Under the pieces are notes generated by a model that was given only the letters and a program-made list of their open reading frames with translations, was not told the origin of the DNA and ran no database searches. This document shows, one piece after another, positions 35,913 through 45,052 of a stretch of 64,000 nt of DNA (its first letter is position 1; every line of letters begins with the position of its first letter). The DNA comes from JAFAXA01 sp963777325 (GTDB lineage Bacteria > Pseudomonadota > Alphaproteobacteria > Acetobacterales > Acetobacteraceae), in NCBI GenBank assembly GCA_963777325.1, contig CAVZQE010000018.1, forward strand, positions 62,001 to 126,000, in the 5' to 3' direction. The position numbers and the translations under genes were made by a program.

Positions 35913-37385
35913 ATGACGGACCGGCGCGAGACTTCTCGTCGCGCCATACAGGATGCGGCGAGGAGGAGACGACTGGAGCAGGGCACCTCTTCCCGCGCGC
36001 GCCTGACGGCGGTGATCGTCGCCTGCGCCCTGTTTATGCAGAACCTCGACTCGACGGTGATCGCGACGGCCCTGCCGGCGATGGCGCGGGCGTTCGGGTC
36101 CGACCCGATCCGCCTGAACGTGGCGCTCACCTCGTACCTGCTGAGCCTGACCGTGTTCATCCCGGCGAGCGGCTGGGTCGCCGACCGCTACGGCGCCCGA
36201 CCGGTGTTCCGGGCGGCGATCGTCGTGTTCACCGCGGGGTCGGTGCTCTGCGGCCTGGCGGACAGCCTGCTGTTCCTGGTCGCTTCGCGGGTGCTGCAAG
36301 GCGTCGGCGGCGCGATGATGGTGCCGGTCGGGCGGCTCCTGCTGCTGCGGACTGTCGCCAAGCACGAACTCGTCTCGGCAATGGCGTGGCTGACCGTGCC
36401 CGCCCTGGTCGGGCCGGTGGTCGGGCCGCCGCTCGGAGGCCTGATCGTCACCTACGCGTCGTGGCGGTGGATCTTCTACGTCAACGTGCCGGTGGGCATG
36501 CTGGGCGTCGTGCTGGTGACGCTGTTCGTGCCGGATGCGCGCGAGCCGACGCCGGGGCGATTCGATCTCGTTGGACTGGCGCTATCGGGTCTGGCGCTCG
36601 CGGGGCTTGTGTTCGGGCTGGACACCGCCGGGCGGGGCGTGGTGGGGGCCGCGACCACCTCGGCGCTGATCGGCGGCGGCCTGCTCGCGGGCGCGCTGTT
36701 CTGGCGGCACGCGCGACGGCACCCGCGCCCCGTGCTCGATTTCCGGCTGATGCGGGTGCCGACCTTCGCGATCTCGGTCTGGGCGGGGACGCTGTTTCGC
36801 ATCGGCATCCAGGCGATCCCGTTCCTGTTGCCGCTGATGCTCCAGCTCGGCTTCGGCCGGACGGCGGCGGCGAGCGGCGCGATCACCTTCGCGAGCGCGG
36901 CCGGCGCGCTGGTCATGAAGCCGGTGGCGCCCGCCGTGCTGCGCCGGTTCGGCTTCCGCCGCGTGCTCGTCTGGAACGCGGCGCTGTCGGCGGCGGCGCT
37001 CGCCGTCTGCGCCGCCTTCCGCCCATCCTGGCCGCTCGCCGCGATCTACGCCGCGCTGCTGGCCGGAGGCTTCCTGCGCTCGCTGCAATTCACCGCGTAC
37101 AACACGCTCGCCTATGCCGACATCGCGCGGCCGCGCATGAGCGCGGCGACCGCGTTCTACGCCACGATCCAGCAGCTCTCGCGGGCGATCGGGGTATCCC
37201 TCGGCGCGTCCGTGCTGGAAGCGGCGATGTGGGCGCACGGTCATGCAGCGCCGGGAACCGGAGATTTTTCGGCGGCCTTCCTGGCGGTCGCGACGGTTGC
37301 GCTCGCCGCCGCGCCGGCCAGTCTGCTGCTCGCGCCGGATGCGGGTCGCGAGCTCACGGGCGGGGAGCCGGCCGCGCCGCGCTGA
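35913..37385 (+). CDS. DHA2-type MFS drug/metabolite exporter
   Basis: 490 residues with about 12-14 membrane helices. Motif near the first helix: FMQNLDSTVIATALPAMA, typical of the EmrB/QacA drug:H+ antiporter family; the loop WVADRYGARPVFR carries motif A, and GPVVGPPLGGLIVTYASWRW is motif C, a mark of exporters. The first 35 residues are a basic cytoplasmic tail. It is 11 bases after glgP; this may be incidental co-transcription. No membrane-fusion partner (emrA) is adjacent. Confidence 0.9.
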   Translation: MTDRRETSRRAIQDAARRRRLEQGTSSRARLTAVIVACALFMQNLDSTVIATALPAMARAFGSDPIRLNVALTSYLLSLTVFIPASGWVADRYGARPVFRAAIVVFTAGSVLCGLADSLLFLVASRVLQGVGGAMMVPVGRLLLLRTVAKHELVSAMAWLTVPALVGPVVGPPLGGLIVTYASWRWIFYVNVPVGMLGVVLVTLFVPDAREPTPGRFDLVGLALSGLALAGLVFGLDTAGRGVVGAATTSALIGGGLLAGALFWRHARRHPRPVLDFRLMRVPTFAISVWAGTLFRIGIQAIPFLLPLMLQLGFGRTAAASGAITFASAAGALVMKPVAPAVLRRFGFRRVLVWNAALSAAALAVCAAFRPSWPLAAIYAALLAGGFLRSLQFTAYNTLAYADIARPRMSAATAFYATIQQLSRAIGVSLGASVLEAAMWAHGHAAPGTGDFSAAFLAVATVALAAAPASLLLAPDAGRELTGGEPAAPR

Positions 37386-37445
37386 GGATTGCGCCGGACG
37401 CGCGCCGATGGGATCGTCCCGGCGGCGACCGGCCGGGGGAAGGCC

Positions 37446-38288
37446 ATGACGGCGACGATTGCGATCATCGGCGCGGGCGCGATGGGGAGCGCGGTCGGGC
37501 AGCGTCTCGCGGAAGGCGGAGCGCGGGTGCTCACGCTGAGGGACGGGCGTAGCGCCGCCTCGCTCGGCCGGGCGGCGGCGGCAGGCATGGCGCTGGCGTC
37601 GGCCGCCGAAATCGCGGAGGCCGGGCTGGTGCTGTCGATCGTGCCGCCGTCGGCCGCGGTCGAAGTCGCGTCCGGCATCGCGGCGGCGCTGCGCAAGGCC
37701 CGGACCCCCGGCGGGTATATCGACTGCAACGCCATCGCGCCTTCGACCGTGCAGCAGGTCGCGTCGGCTTTGGCGGGAACCGGCTGGGCCGTGCTGGACG
37801 GGTCGATCATCGGCGGCCCGCCCGCGCCGGGTCAGGCGGGGCCGGTGCTGTACGTGAGCGGCGACCCGGAGGGGCTATCCACGCCGCTGGGGCCGCTCGG
37901 GATCAGGGTCAGGCGCATGGAGGCGCCGCGGGGCGCGGCGTCGGCGCTCAAGATGGCCTATGCAGGCATCAACAAGGGCGTGATCGCGCTCGGGACGGGC
38001 GTGCTGCTCGCCGCCGCGCGCGCAGGCTGCGCCGACGGTCTGCGGGCGGAGCTGGCGGAGAGCCAGCCCGCGCTGCTGGCGAAATTCGGCCGCTCAATCC
38101 CGGACATGCTGCCGAAAGCCTATCGCTGGGTCGGGGAAATGCGCGAGATCGCGGCCTTTCTCGGACCGGACGATCCGGCCGCGCGATTCTTCGGGGCGGC
38201 GGCCGACCTGTTCGCGCAAATGGCGCGGGACCGCGACCAAGGCGGCGCACTGGCCGCGACCCTGACGGACAGCCTGGGGCCGGCTTAG
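37446..38288 (+). CDS. NAD(P)-dependent dehydrogenase, 6PGDH/3-HIBDH-like with DUF1932-type C-terminus
   Basis: 280 residues from the ATG of MTATIAIIGAGAMG. A Rossmann domain with GAGAMGS (9-15) is followed by LSIVPPSAA and YIDCNAIAPSTVQQVA, where family members place the substrate loop, then DGSIIGGPP. The all-helical C-terminus includes LKMAYAGINKG with the catalytic-type Lys. The group reduces or oxidises beta-hydroxyacids; substrate unknown. It follows the MFS gene by about 60 bases. Confidence 0.83.
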   Translation: MTATIAIIGAGAMGSAVGQRLAEGGARVLTLRDGRSAASLGRAAAAGMALASAAEIAEAGLVLSIVPPSAAVEVASGIAAALRKARTPGGYIDCNAIAPSTVQQVASALAGTGWAVLDGSIIGGPPAPGQAGPVLYVSGDPEGLSTPLGPLGIRVRRMEAPRGAASALKMAYAGINKGVIALGTGVLLAAARAGCADGLRAELAESQPALLAKFGRSIPDMLPKAYRWVGEMREIAAFLGPDDPAARFFGAAADLFAQMARDRDQGGALAATLTDSLGPA

Positions 38289-38387
38289 CGGCCCAGATCC
38301 GCGACAGGAATAAACGCCCCGTTAGTTTCCCTCTCGTATCAGTGAGACTGAGGAACGGCAATTCTCGTGCCGCCCGGGAGAGGGACC

Positions 38388-38903
38388 ATGGCGTTCGACC
38401 GCACATTCGCGAGCATCGGCTGGGCCGCCGTTGTCGGCCTGGCTCTGACGCTCGCCCTGATGCCGATTCCGGTCTCCGCCGGCACGGCGAGCACCACCAT
38501 GCCGGTGACGATGACCATCACCGCCGGATGCACGGTGTCGGCGACCGCCGTTGCGTTCGGCACACAGCCCGCGCTGACCTCGGCGACGACGGCGAGCGGC
38601 ACGCTCAGCGTCACCTGCACCAGCACGACGCCGTACACGGTCGGGCTCGACAAGGGCGGTGGCGCGGGCGCCACGACCTCCATCCGCAAGATGACCGGCC
38701 CCGGCAGCGCTCTCATCAATTACGGCCTGTACCAAAACGCGGCGCTGACCACGAATTTCGGCAACACCGTCGGGACGGACACGGTGTCGGGCACCGGTAT
38801 CGGCACGGCGCAGACGATCACGGTCTACGGCCAGGTTCCGGCCCAGGCCTCCCCCGCGCCCGGCTCCTACGCGGACGTGGTGAACGTCACTGTCACCTTC
38901 TGA
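38388..38903 (+). CDS. SCPU-domain pilin (archaic chaperone-usher major subunit)
   Basis: 171 residues from ATG 38388 with GGGAGAGGGA upstream. The signal peptide ends near PVSAG (about residue 31). The mature protein is one spore-coat-U domain: TITAGCTVSATAVAFG carries the first cysteine, SVTCTSTTPYTVGLD the second, and the C-terminal strand is GSYADVVNVTVTF, the donor/groove edge used in subunit polymerisation. It heads a csu-like cluster: pilin, chaperone, usher, tip. Its homologue of the same strand at the end of the cluster has a second copy of the domain. Confidence 0.9.
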   Translation: MAFDRTFASIGWAAVVGLALTLALMPIPVSAGTASTTMPVTMTITAGCTVSATAVAFGTQPALTSATTASGTLSVTCTSTTPYTVGLDKGGGAGATTSIRKMTGPGSALINYGLYQNAALTTNFGNTVGTDTVSGTGIGTAQTITVYGQVPAQASPAPGSYADVVNVTVTF

Positions 38904-38912
38904 AACCGGCTC

Positions 38913-38955
38913 CGGCCCGAGGGCCGAACAGAAAAACCCGAACCAGAAGGGTTCG
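38913..38955 (+). repeat. Two intercistronic hairpins between pilin and chaperone genes
   Basis: First CGGCCC(GA)GGGCCG at 38913-38926, then CGAACC(AGAAG)GGTTCG at 38939-38955. The second encloses the AGAAGGG ribosome site of the chaperone gene, whose ATG is at 38958. They could protect the pilin mRNA end and lower chaperone translation. Confidence 0.5.
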
Positions 38956-38957
38956 CC

Positions 38958-39629
38958 ATGGCATTTACCCGCACGCTCGCCGCCCTGATCGCGCTCGCGG
39001 CGTTGGCCGCCTCCGGCCCGGCCCGTGCCGACGGCTTCGACGCCCGGCCCATCACGATCGAAACGCGCGATGGCTTCGGCTCCGTCGTCATCACCAACCC
39101 CGGCGACCGCCGCATCTATCTCGAGGCCGAAGTGTTCGACTGGACCCAGGACGCGGCCGGCCAGGACCTGCTGACCGAGTCGGAGACGGCGGTCGCCTCG
39201 CCGCCCGCGACGTGGGTCGAGCCGCATTCGACCTATGATCTGCGCGTCAGGCTTCCCCCCGGCGCGCCGGGCCAGGAGCGCGCCTTCCGCGTCGTCCTCA
39301 AGCAGCTTCCTGCGCGCGAGGACATGGTCGCCGGGCGCATCGTGTTCGCCCTGACGCAGAGCCTGCCCGCGTTCGTGGAACCGGCCGACATGCAGCCGCC
39401 CGCCCTCGGCGGCCGGTTCGTCTCGGCCCGGCGCATCGTCATCGCCAATGACGGCGGCCGCCGGGCGCGGATCGCCAACATCGCCCAGGACGGCCGCATT
39501 GTCGCGCCCGGCCTCGCGGGCTACGCGCTGGCGCACGCGGCGCTCGCGATCCTGCTCCCCTCTCCCGTCCATCCCGGAACGATCGAGGTCGAGACCGATG
39601 TCGGCCGCAGAACTCTCGACCTCCGCTAG
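38958..39629 (+). CDS. Periplasmic pilus assembly chaperone (CsuC-like)
   Basis: 223 residues with a signal peptide ending at ARADG (about 25). The PapD-like first domain contains DGFGSVVITNPGDRRIYLEA and the RAFRVVLKQLP edge strand with the conserved Lys/Arg-type residues used in subunit binding, then a smaller second domain from about 130. Slightly short for the family. It folds pilin subunits by donor-strand complementation and delivers them to the usher. Confidence 0.85.
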   Translation: MAFTRTLAALIALAALAASGPARADGFDARPITIETRDGFGSVVITNPGDRRIYLEAEVFDWTQDAAGQDLLTESETAVASPPATWVEPHSTYDLRVRLPPGAPGQERAFRVVLKQLPAREDMVAGRIVFALTQSLPAFVEPADMQPPALGGRFVSARRIVIANDGGRRARIANIAQDGRIVAPGLAGYALAHAALAILLPSPVHPGTIEVETDVGRRTLDLR

Positions 39630-39655
39630 GCGAACCGGCGCGGTGATCCGCGCGG

Positions 39656-42088
39656 ATGCGGTCCGCTCCCCGGTCCGGCCGGACGCCAGCGGCCGTCTTC
39701 GCCGCTTTCGTCCTGAGCTGCGGCGGCCTCGCGCGGGCCGCCGGGCCGGTGGACGATCTGGCCAGCCGCTTCGTGACCGCGCCTGAGACGGCCGCCGAGC
39801 AGCAGCTGCTCGTGCGGGTCGAGCTGAACGGCGTCGATTTCGGCAACCAGCTGATCCGGGTCTCGCGCGGCGGCGGCATCACGCTGCCCGGGGCGACGGT
39901 TCGCGCGCTGCGCCTCAAGGGCCGCCCCGGCGTGCCGCTCGAGGTATCGCCCGCGAGCGGGATCGTGGCGCGTCTCGACCCGTCGCGGACGACGCTTGCC
40001 CTCACGGCGCCCGCGTCGATGCTCGCCGCCCAGCTGTTCGCGCCGGAGCTGGACGAGGCGAGCGTGCATCTCAGTCCGGAGACGTGGGGCGCCTATGTCA
40101 ACTACGACCTGAACGCCCGGCACGCATTCAGCCATGGCGGCGCGAGTGCTCCCGGCCTCGGTTCCTGGGGCGGACTCGCCGATCTGCGCGTACTCGCCCC
40201 CGATATGGCCGGCGGCTTCGGCTGGGCCTATGACGGCACGCAGGGAGTCGCGAACGGCCTGGCGCGGCTCGACAGCACCCTCACATGGCGCCCGGCGTCG
40301 CTCGCGATGGCGGTGTCGGCCGGGGATGTGGTTTCGGCGACGACCGGCTCGCTCGCGGAGGCTCGACCCTATCGCTTCGGCGGCGTGCAAATGGGCACCG
40401 ACCATAGCGGCGTCCCGGGCTGGTCGAGTTCGCCAATCCCGTCCGTGAGCGGAACGGCGCAGGCGCAATCCGCGATCGACGTCTATCTCGACGGCCAGCG
40501 CACCTATCGCGCCAGCACGCCGGGCGGCCCGTTCTCGCTCGTGCTGCCGCCCGGCTCGACCGGCGTCGGCGCCAACGTGGTCGTGACCGACGTCACCGGG
40601 CGGGCAATGGTGCTCCCGGTCGACGTGCCGCTCGCGGACGCGCGGGTGCTGCGGCAGGGCGTCCTGCTGTGGTCGGCCGGTCTGGGAGCGCCACGGTTCG
40701 GCTACGGTTCCGCGCGGACGAGCTATGACGGCCAGCTGTACGTCTACGGCCAGGCGCGCTACGGGCTCCGGGACGGCGTCACCGCGCTCGTGCACGCCGA
40801 GGGCGGCGCCGGGCTGGCCGAAGCCGAGGCCGGTGCCGACGTAAGCGCGACGCGCTGGCTCGCGGTCCACGCCTCCGGGGCCGCCAGCCGCTCGGCCCGT
40901 GGCGCGGGCGGCGCGGGGCGGCTCGGCGTCGTGGTCGCGGGACCGTGGCATCTCGTGCTGGAGGCGGCCGCCGCCCACACGCTCGGACCGTTCGACGACG
41001 TGGTCTCGGTGTCGGGCCGGGAGTATGGCCGCCGGAACGGCCTCGACCCGATCTTCAGCCTGCCCGCAACGTCCGAGATGTCGGCACGGCTGTCCTGGCA
41101 GCCCGATTCCCGGCTTTCCGTTTCCGCCACCTACCAGTCCAACACGTATCAGGGCTCGGCCCCGGTCGGCTTCGCGTCCCTGAGCGGCAGCTATCTTGCG
41201 GGCGGACGTCTGCCGGTATTCGCCACGCTTTCGCACGCCATGGGCGGGCAGCATTCCACCGCGATCGTCGCGGGCGTGAGCTTTGCCTTCGGCGGCGTGC
41301 AGGCCTCGGTCTCGGCTGGGTATGGCATGGGCAGCGGCGGGGACCGGGGCGTCACGGGCAGCATCACGGCTTCGCGGCCCTTGGGCGATGCGGTCGGCGA
41401 CTTGGGCTGGGACGCCTACTCGACGCGCTCGCCTTCCGGCACCTTCGCCAACGCCGACGCCCAGATCCGGACCGGATACGGCATTCCGGGCCTCGCCGTG
41501 CAATCCTTCGGCGGGCAGGTGACCGGCCTCGCCACTTTGCGCGGCTCGGCGGGGGTGGTCGGACTGCATCCCTTCGCCTCCGACCCTGCGAGCGGGGGCC
41601 TCATCATCGCCGATGCCGGGCGCTCCGGCGTGCCGGTGCAGCTCAACGGCTACGACAAGGGCCGAACCTCGTGGGACGGCAAGACGGCGCTGGCCGGGGC
41701 GGTCGCGGGCGCGCCGCAGCGCGTCGCGATCGACACGACGCGGCTGCCGATGGACACGGTGCCGGGCGAGACCGAGCGGCTGGTCGTGATCCGCGACGGG
41801 GGCGCGTCCGTGGCGTCGTTCGGCGTCCGCTCGGCGTCGTCCTCCGCAATCCTGATTGTCACGGTCCATGGCCATGCCCCGCCGGTCGGATCGACCCTGG
41901 TCTCGGCCGCGTCCAGCGCGCCGATCAGCAAGGAGGGCCGCGCCTATCTGCAATCGATCGGGAGGAACGAGGTGCTGCGGGTCGACATGCCGGACGGGAC
42001 TTCGTGCCTCGTGCATACGCGCTTCGACGGACGCGGCGGCGTCGGGCGGCGGCTCGGCCCGCTGCCGTGCGAGGGCGTGCCACGATGA
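39656..42088 (+). CDS. Outer-membrane usher (archaic FimD/CsuD-like)
   Basis: 810 residues with a signal peptide (VFAAFVLSCGGLARA). N-terminal periplasmic domain, then a beta-barrel of alternating strands with the plug region around SAIDVYLDGQRTYRAS and GSTGVGANVVVTD, and C-terminal domains ending SFGVRSAS and a cysteine-containing tail. The order and size fit the sigma/archaic usher family. Its TGA overlaps the ATG of the following SCPU gene (ATGA), so tip and usher are co-translated. Confidence 0.9.
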   Translation: MRSAPRSGRTPAAVFAAFVLSCGGLARAAGPVDDLASRFVTAPETAAEQQLLVRVELNGVDFGNQLIRVSRGGGITLPGATVRALRLKGRPGVPLEVSPASGIVARLDPSRTTLALTAPASMLAAQLFAPELDEASVHLSPETWGAYVNYDLNARHAFSHGGASAPGLGSWGGLADLRVLAPDMAGGFGWAYDGTQGVANGLARLDSTLTWRPASLAMAVSAGDVVSATTGSLAEARPYRFGGVQMGTDHSGVPGWSSSPIPSVSGTAQAQSAIDVYLDGQRTYRASTPGGPFSLVLPPGSTGVGANVVVTDVTGRAMVLPVDVPLADARVLRQGVLLWSAGLGAPRFGYGSARTSYDGQLYVYGQARYGLRDGVTALVHAEGGAGLAEAEAGADVSATRWLAVHASGAASRSARGAGGAGRLGVVVAGPWHLVLEAAAAHTLGPFDDVVSVSGREYGRRNGLDPIFSLPATSEMSARLSWQPDSRLSVSATYQSNTYQGSAPVGFASLSGSYLAGGRLPVFATLSHAMGGQHSTAIVAGVSFAFGGVQASVSAGYGMGSGGDRGVTGSITASRPLGDAVGDLGWDAYSTRSPSGTFANADAQIRTGYGIPGLAVQSFGGQVTGLATLRGSAGVVGLHPFASDPASGGLIIADAGRSGVPVQLNGYDKGRTSWDGKTALAGAVAGAPQRVAIDTTRLPMDTVPGETERLVVIRDGGASVASFGVRSASSSAILIVTVHGHAPPVGSTLVSAASSAPISKEGRAYLQSIGRNEVLRVDMPDGTSCLVHTRFDGRGGVGRRLGPLPCEGVPR

Positions 42089-43299
42089 GGCCGCGTTCGG
42101 CGCGGATCGCCGCAGCGAAGAAAGCGCGCGCGGCCGCCGTCGCGGTGCTCCTGCTCGCGCATCCGTGCGCCGCGCACGCCGCTCCCATGATCTGTACCTG
42201 GAGCGGGTCGTCGATGAGCTTCGGCACGGTAAACCCGTATGCGGGGTTCCCTTATTCCACCAGCGCGAATGTCACGTATTCCTGCACCAACCGCGACACT
42301 TCCGCGCACAACATCTATCTCTGCGCGTCCCTCGGGACCGGAACGGGCGGCACGAACGGAACCGACCGGACACTCTCGTCGGGAAGTTCGACAATCCCAA
42401 TCAAGATCACCAACGGAGCAAACGCCACGCAGATCGGTGACAACACCTCCTACCCGATGGAAGGTCCGCTCGGCCCCATCGGCATCACGGCCAACGGAAG
42501 CGCGACGGGATCCGTCCCCTTGGCTGTCACCATGCCCGCGCCGCCCTCTGCTCCTCCGCCCGGCAACTACAGCTCCTCGTTCAGCAGCCCCGACGCAGAG
42601 CTCTATTACGTGTTCCACCCGGCCACGGGGGCCGGGTCCGCGGCCCCGGTCTCATGCGCCGCCCTGATGTCCGAGACACCCGCCTCCTCCAGCGGTCATA
42701 TCGTCGTCTCTGCCGTGGTGGCGCGGCAATGCACCGTTTCGGCCACCAGCCTGGCGTTTCCGACCCGCTCCGCGCTCACCGCCCCGGTCACCGCGACGGC
42801 CACGATCTCGGTCAGCTGCAACGCGAGCACGCCGGTCACGATCGCGCTCGACAACGGCGCGACCGGCACGGGGCCGACGGCGCGGCAGATGAAATCGGGC
42901 GCGAACGCGATCACCTACGGCATCTACCAAGACTCGGGCGCGACGATGCCCTGGGGCAGCACGAGCGGCACCGATACGGCTTCGCTCGGGGGCGGTACGG
43001 GCACGCTGACCGCCTATGGCCGCGTGCCCGCCCAGGCCAGCCCGCCGCCCGGCTCCTATGCGGACGTGGTCAACGTCACGGTCACGTACCGAGGCCCGGG
43101 TCAGTGCCTCATGCTGGCCGGGACGGTGCCGCCGTTGTCCGCGACCTTCTCCATCACCGCCTTGTGCAGCGCGATGTTCTGCTCGGCGCTGCCATCCGCC
43201 CCGGCATGGACGTTGAGCTCGTTCGCCAGTTCCTTGCGGGCGTCGAGGCTGGAGTTGAGATCGAGCAGCTTGAGCAGATCGACGATCGAGGTCTGGTAG
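42085..43299 (+). CDS. Two-domain SCPU tip protein with unusual C-terminal run-on
   Basis: 404 residues. Signal peptide to AHAAP (about 33). Domain one (34-195) has ICTWSGSSMSFGTVNPY; domain two (about 215-335) has ARQCTVSATSLAFPTRS and ends GSYADVVNVTVTYRG, which is where the homologous pilin stops. Here the frame continues about 65 residues to a stop at 43299, entirely antisense to the DUF3597 gene; that extension has no family character. The two-domain shape fits the CsuE-type tip adhesin. The normal stop was probably lost. Confidence 0.8.
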   Translation: MRPRSARIAAAKKARAAAVAVLLLAHPCAAHAAPMICTWSGSSMSFGTVNPYAGFPYSTSANVTYSCTNRDTSAHNIYLCASLGTGTGGTNGTDRTLSSGSSTIPIKITNGANATQIGDNTSYPMEGPLGPIGITANGSATGSVPLAVTMPAPPSAPPPGNYSSSFSSPDAELYYVFHPATGAGSAAPVSCAALMSETPASSSGHIVVSAVVARQCTVSATSLAFPTRSALTAPVTATATISVSCNASTPVTIALDNGATGTGPTARQMKSGANAITYGIYQDSGATMPWGSTSGTDTASLGGGTGTLTAYGRVPAQASPPPGSYADVVNVTVTYRGPGQCLMLAGTVPPLSATFSITALCSAMFCSALPSAPAWTLSSFASSLRASRLELRSSSLSRSTIEVW

Positions 43300-43499
43300 T
43301 TGCCGCCGCCGCCCTTCTTCGCCGCCATCGCCGAGAGGACCGCGCCGATATCGACCGGCTGGCCGGTCGGGCCGCCGCCCGGAACCGGCTCTCCGGCCGA
43401 CGCCGCCTGTGCTCCGGTCGAGCTCGCCGCGCCGGACGAGGCCTCGGCCGCCTTGGCCGGATGGAACAGCTTTTCCATGATCGAGCCGAAGATGCTCAT
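43101..43499 (-). CDS. DUF3597-family protein
   Basis: 132 residues from an ATG with AGGAG eight bases upstream. N-terminal MSIFGSIMEKLFHPAK, an Ala/Ser/Gly-rich linker (about 20-45), and a conserved folded half (VDIGAVLSAMA, YQTSIVDLLKLLDLNSSLDA, RKELANELNV). This is the DUF3597 pattern, unknown function. It is transcribed towards the usher cluster and overlaps the run-on of the tip gene by 199 bases on the opposite strand. Confidence 0.88.
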   Translation of the reverse strand: MSIFGSIMEKLFHPAKAAEASSGAASSTGAQAASAGEPVPGGGPTGQPVDIGAVLSAMAAKKGGGGNYQTSIVDLLKLLDLNSSLDARKELANELNVHAGADGSAEQNIALHKAVMEKVADNGGTVPASMRH

Positions 43500-43674
43500 A
43501 CGTGTTTCTCCTATTGGGTGAGGGATCGCGGAATCGGGAGCGATAACGCCGCAGCATGCGCCGTGGGTTCCGCTCCGGTGCAACCGCGGCGAAAGATCCG
43601 CCTGCTGCCGTTTCGGTCCTCACGCATGCGGCCGGTGCCGCGCTAGCATGACCGTGCATCGGGAAGGGTCGCAC

Positions 43675-44676
43675 ATGGCGGATCGCCGTCGGGTTCTGGT
43701 CACGGGTGGGGCGGGGTATGTCGGCAGCCATGTCGTGCTGGCGCTGGCCGAGCGCGGGGACGAGGTGGTCGTGCTCGACAATCTGCGGCAGGGCCATCCC
43801 GCCGCCGTGCCCAAAGGCGTTCGGCTGGTCGCGGCCGACGTGGGCGACCGCGCGGCGCTGGACGACGCGCTCGGCGCGCATGATGGCTGGCACGCCGTGC
43901 TGCATTTCGCGGCGCTGTCGCTGGTTGGCGAGAGCATGCGCGAGCCGTACCGCTACTTCGCGGAGAATGCCGGCTTCGGCTTCGGGCTGATCGACGCCTG
44001 CGTACGCCACGGCGTGCGACGGTTCGTGCTGTCTTCGACGGCGGCGCTGTTCGGCATGCCCGAGACCGTGCCAATCCCCGAGACCGCGCCGATCGACCCC
44101 GGCTCGCCGTATGGGGAGAGCAAATGGATGGTCGAGCGGGCGCTCGCCTGGGCCGACCGCCTGCACGGCCTGCGCTCGGCGTGCTTGCGCTACTTCAATG
44201 CGGCCGGGGCCGACCCCGAGGGGCGGCTCGGGGAGGACCACGATCCCGAGACGCATCTAATCCCGCTGGTGATCGACGCGGCGCTCGGGCGGCGGCCGCA
44301 GCTCGACGTGTATGGCGACGACTATCCGACGCCGGACGGCACGTGCCTGCGCGACTACGTGCATGTGACCGATCTCGCGAGCGCGCATCTGCTGGCGCTG
44401 GACCAACTCGATGCACGCAGCGTCACCTACAATCTCGGCAACGGGCGCGGCTACTCGGTGCGGGAGGTGATCGCGGCGGTGGAGGCGGTCAGGGGCCGGT
44501 CAGTGCCGTACCGGGTCGTGCAGCGCCGTCCTGGCGACCCGGCCGTGCTAGTCGCGTCCTCCGAGCGGATTCGGGCGGAGACGGGGTGGCGGCCGCGCTT
44601 CTCCGACCTGCACGACATGGTGCGCACGGCCTGGGCGTGGCGCGAGGCTCACCCGCGCGGCTTCGGTGACCGGTAG
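43675..44676 (+). CDS. galE: UDP-glucose 4-epimerase
   Basis: 333 residues from ATG 43675, chosen because GGGAAGGG lies six bases before it; ATG 43648 has no such site. The NAD-binding motif TGGAGYVGS spans 9-17, and the SDR catalytic pair is Y146 and K150 (PYGESKWMVE), with the serine/threonine region SSTAALFG before it. C-terminal sugar-binding segments follow (RYFNAAGAD, CLRDYVHVTDLASAH). It converts UDP-glucose and UDP-galactose for envelope polysaccharides. No glycosyltransferase genes are adjacent. Confidence 0.92.
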   Translation: MADRRRVLVTGGAGYVGSHVVLALAERGDEVVVLDNLRQGHPAAVPKGVRLVAADVGDRAALDDALGAHDGWHAVLHFAALSLVGESMREPYRYFAENAGFGFGLIDACVRHGVRRFVLSSTAALFGMPETVPIPETAPIDPGSPYGESKWMVERALAWADRLHGLRSACLRYFNAAGADPEGRLGEDHDPETHLIPLVIDAALGRRPQLDVYGDDYPTPDGTCLRDYVHVTDLASAHLLALDQLDARSVTYNLGNGRGYSVREVIAAVEAVRGRSVPYRVVQRRPGDPAVLVASSERIRAETGWRPRFSDLHDMVRTAWAWREAHPRGFGDR

Positions 44677-45052
44677 AGCGGGACCGTTCGCTCGGTCAGG
44701 CCACCGCCCAGCTCAGAAGCTGTCCGCGCCAGACGATTTGGGTCTGCCCACAGGACTGCGAGGTAGCGCATGATCTCGCCCTCGACGGCGGTGGGCTGCT
44801 CTCGCCGCCGCGACCGGAAGATAGCGGAACGCCCTCACCTTGAGCGGGGCCTCCCCGTCCTTGAGCGCGTCGATGATGGAAAGGCAGCCGAACGGCCCGA
44901 TGCCGGCCCGCCACTCGAACTCGGCATCGCGCAGGCCGATGATCTGCGGGCCGAGAACGGCATGTCGCGGCCGGCGGGGCGGTGTCCGGTCGCGCCCAGG
45001 CGCGCGGCCAGGCTTGCGACCTCCTCCGGCAGCCTACACTCCGGAACGCCCG
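44649..45052 (-). pseudogene. Decayed gene, at least two frameshifts
   Basis: Reading the minus strand, three short frames look protein-like and collinear: ELTGVPECRLPEEVASLAA (upstream end), then VLGPQIIGLRDAEFEWRAG to APLKVRAFRYLPVA, then EGEIMRYLAVLWADPNRLAR to a stop near 44649 inside the galE 3' end. The middle and last parts remind me of the uncharacterised DUF6544/DUF6920 family (GEIMRYLAE segment), a tentative likeness. No frame is continuous over the whole 400 bases. Confidence 0.42.

Noticed and set aside
40945..42084. Long frame overlapping the usher before the SCPU gene
   Set aside because: Only its part after 42085 matches a family; upstream it is an off-frame reading of the usher.
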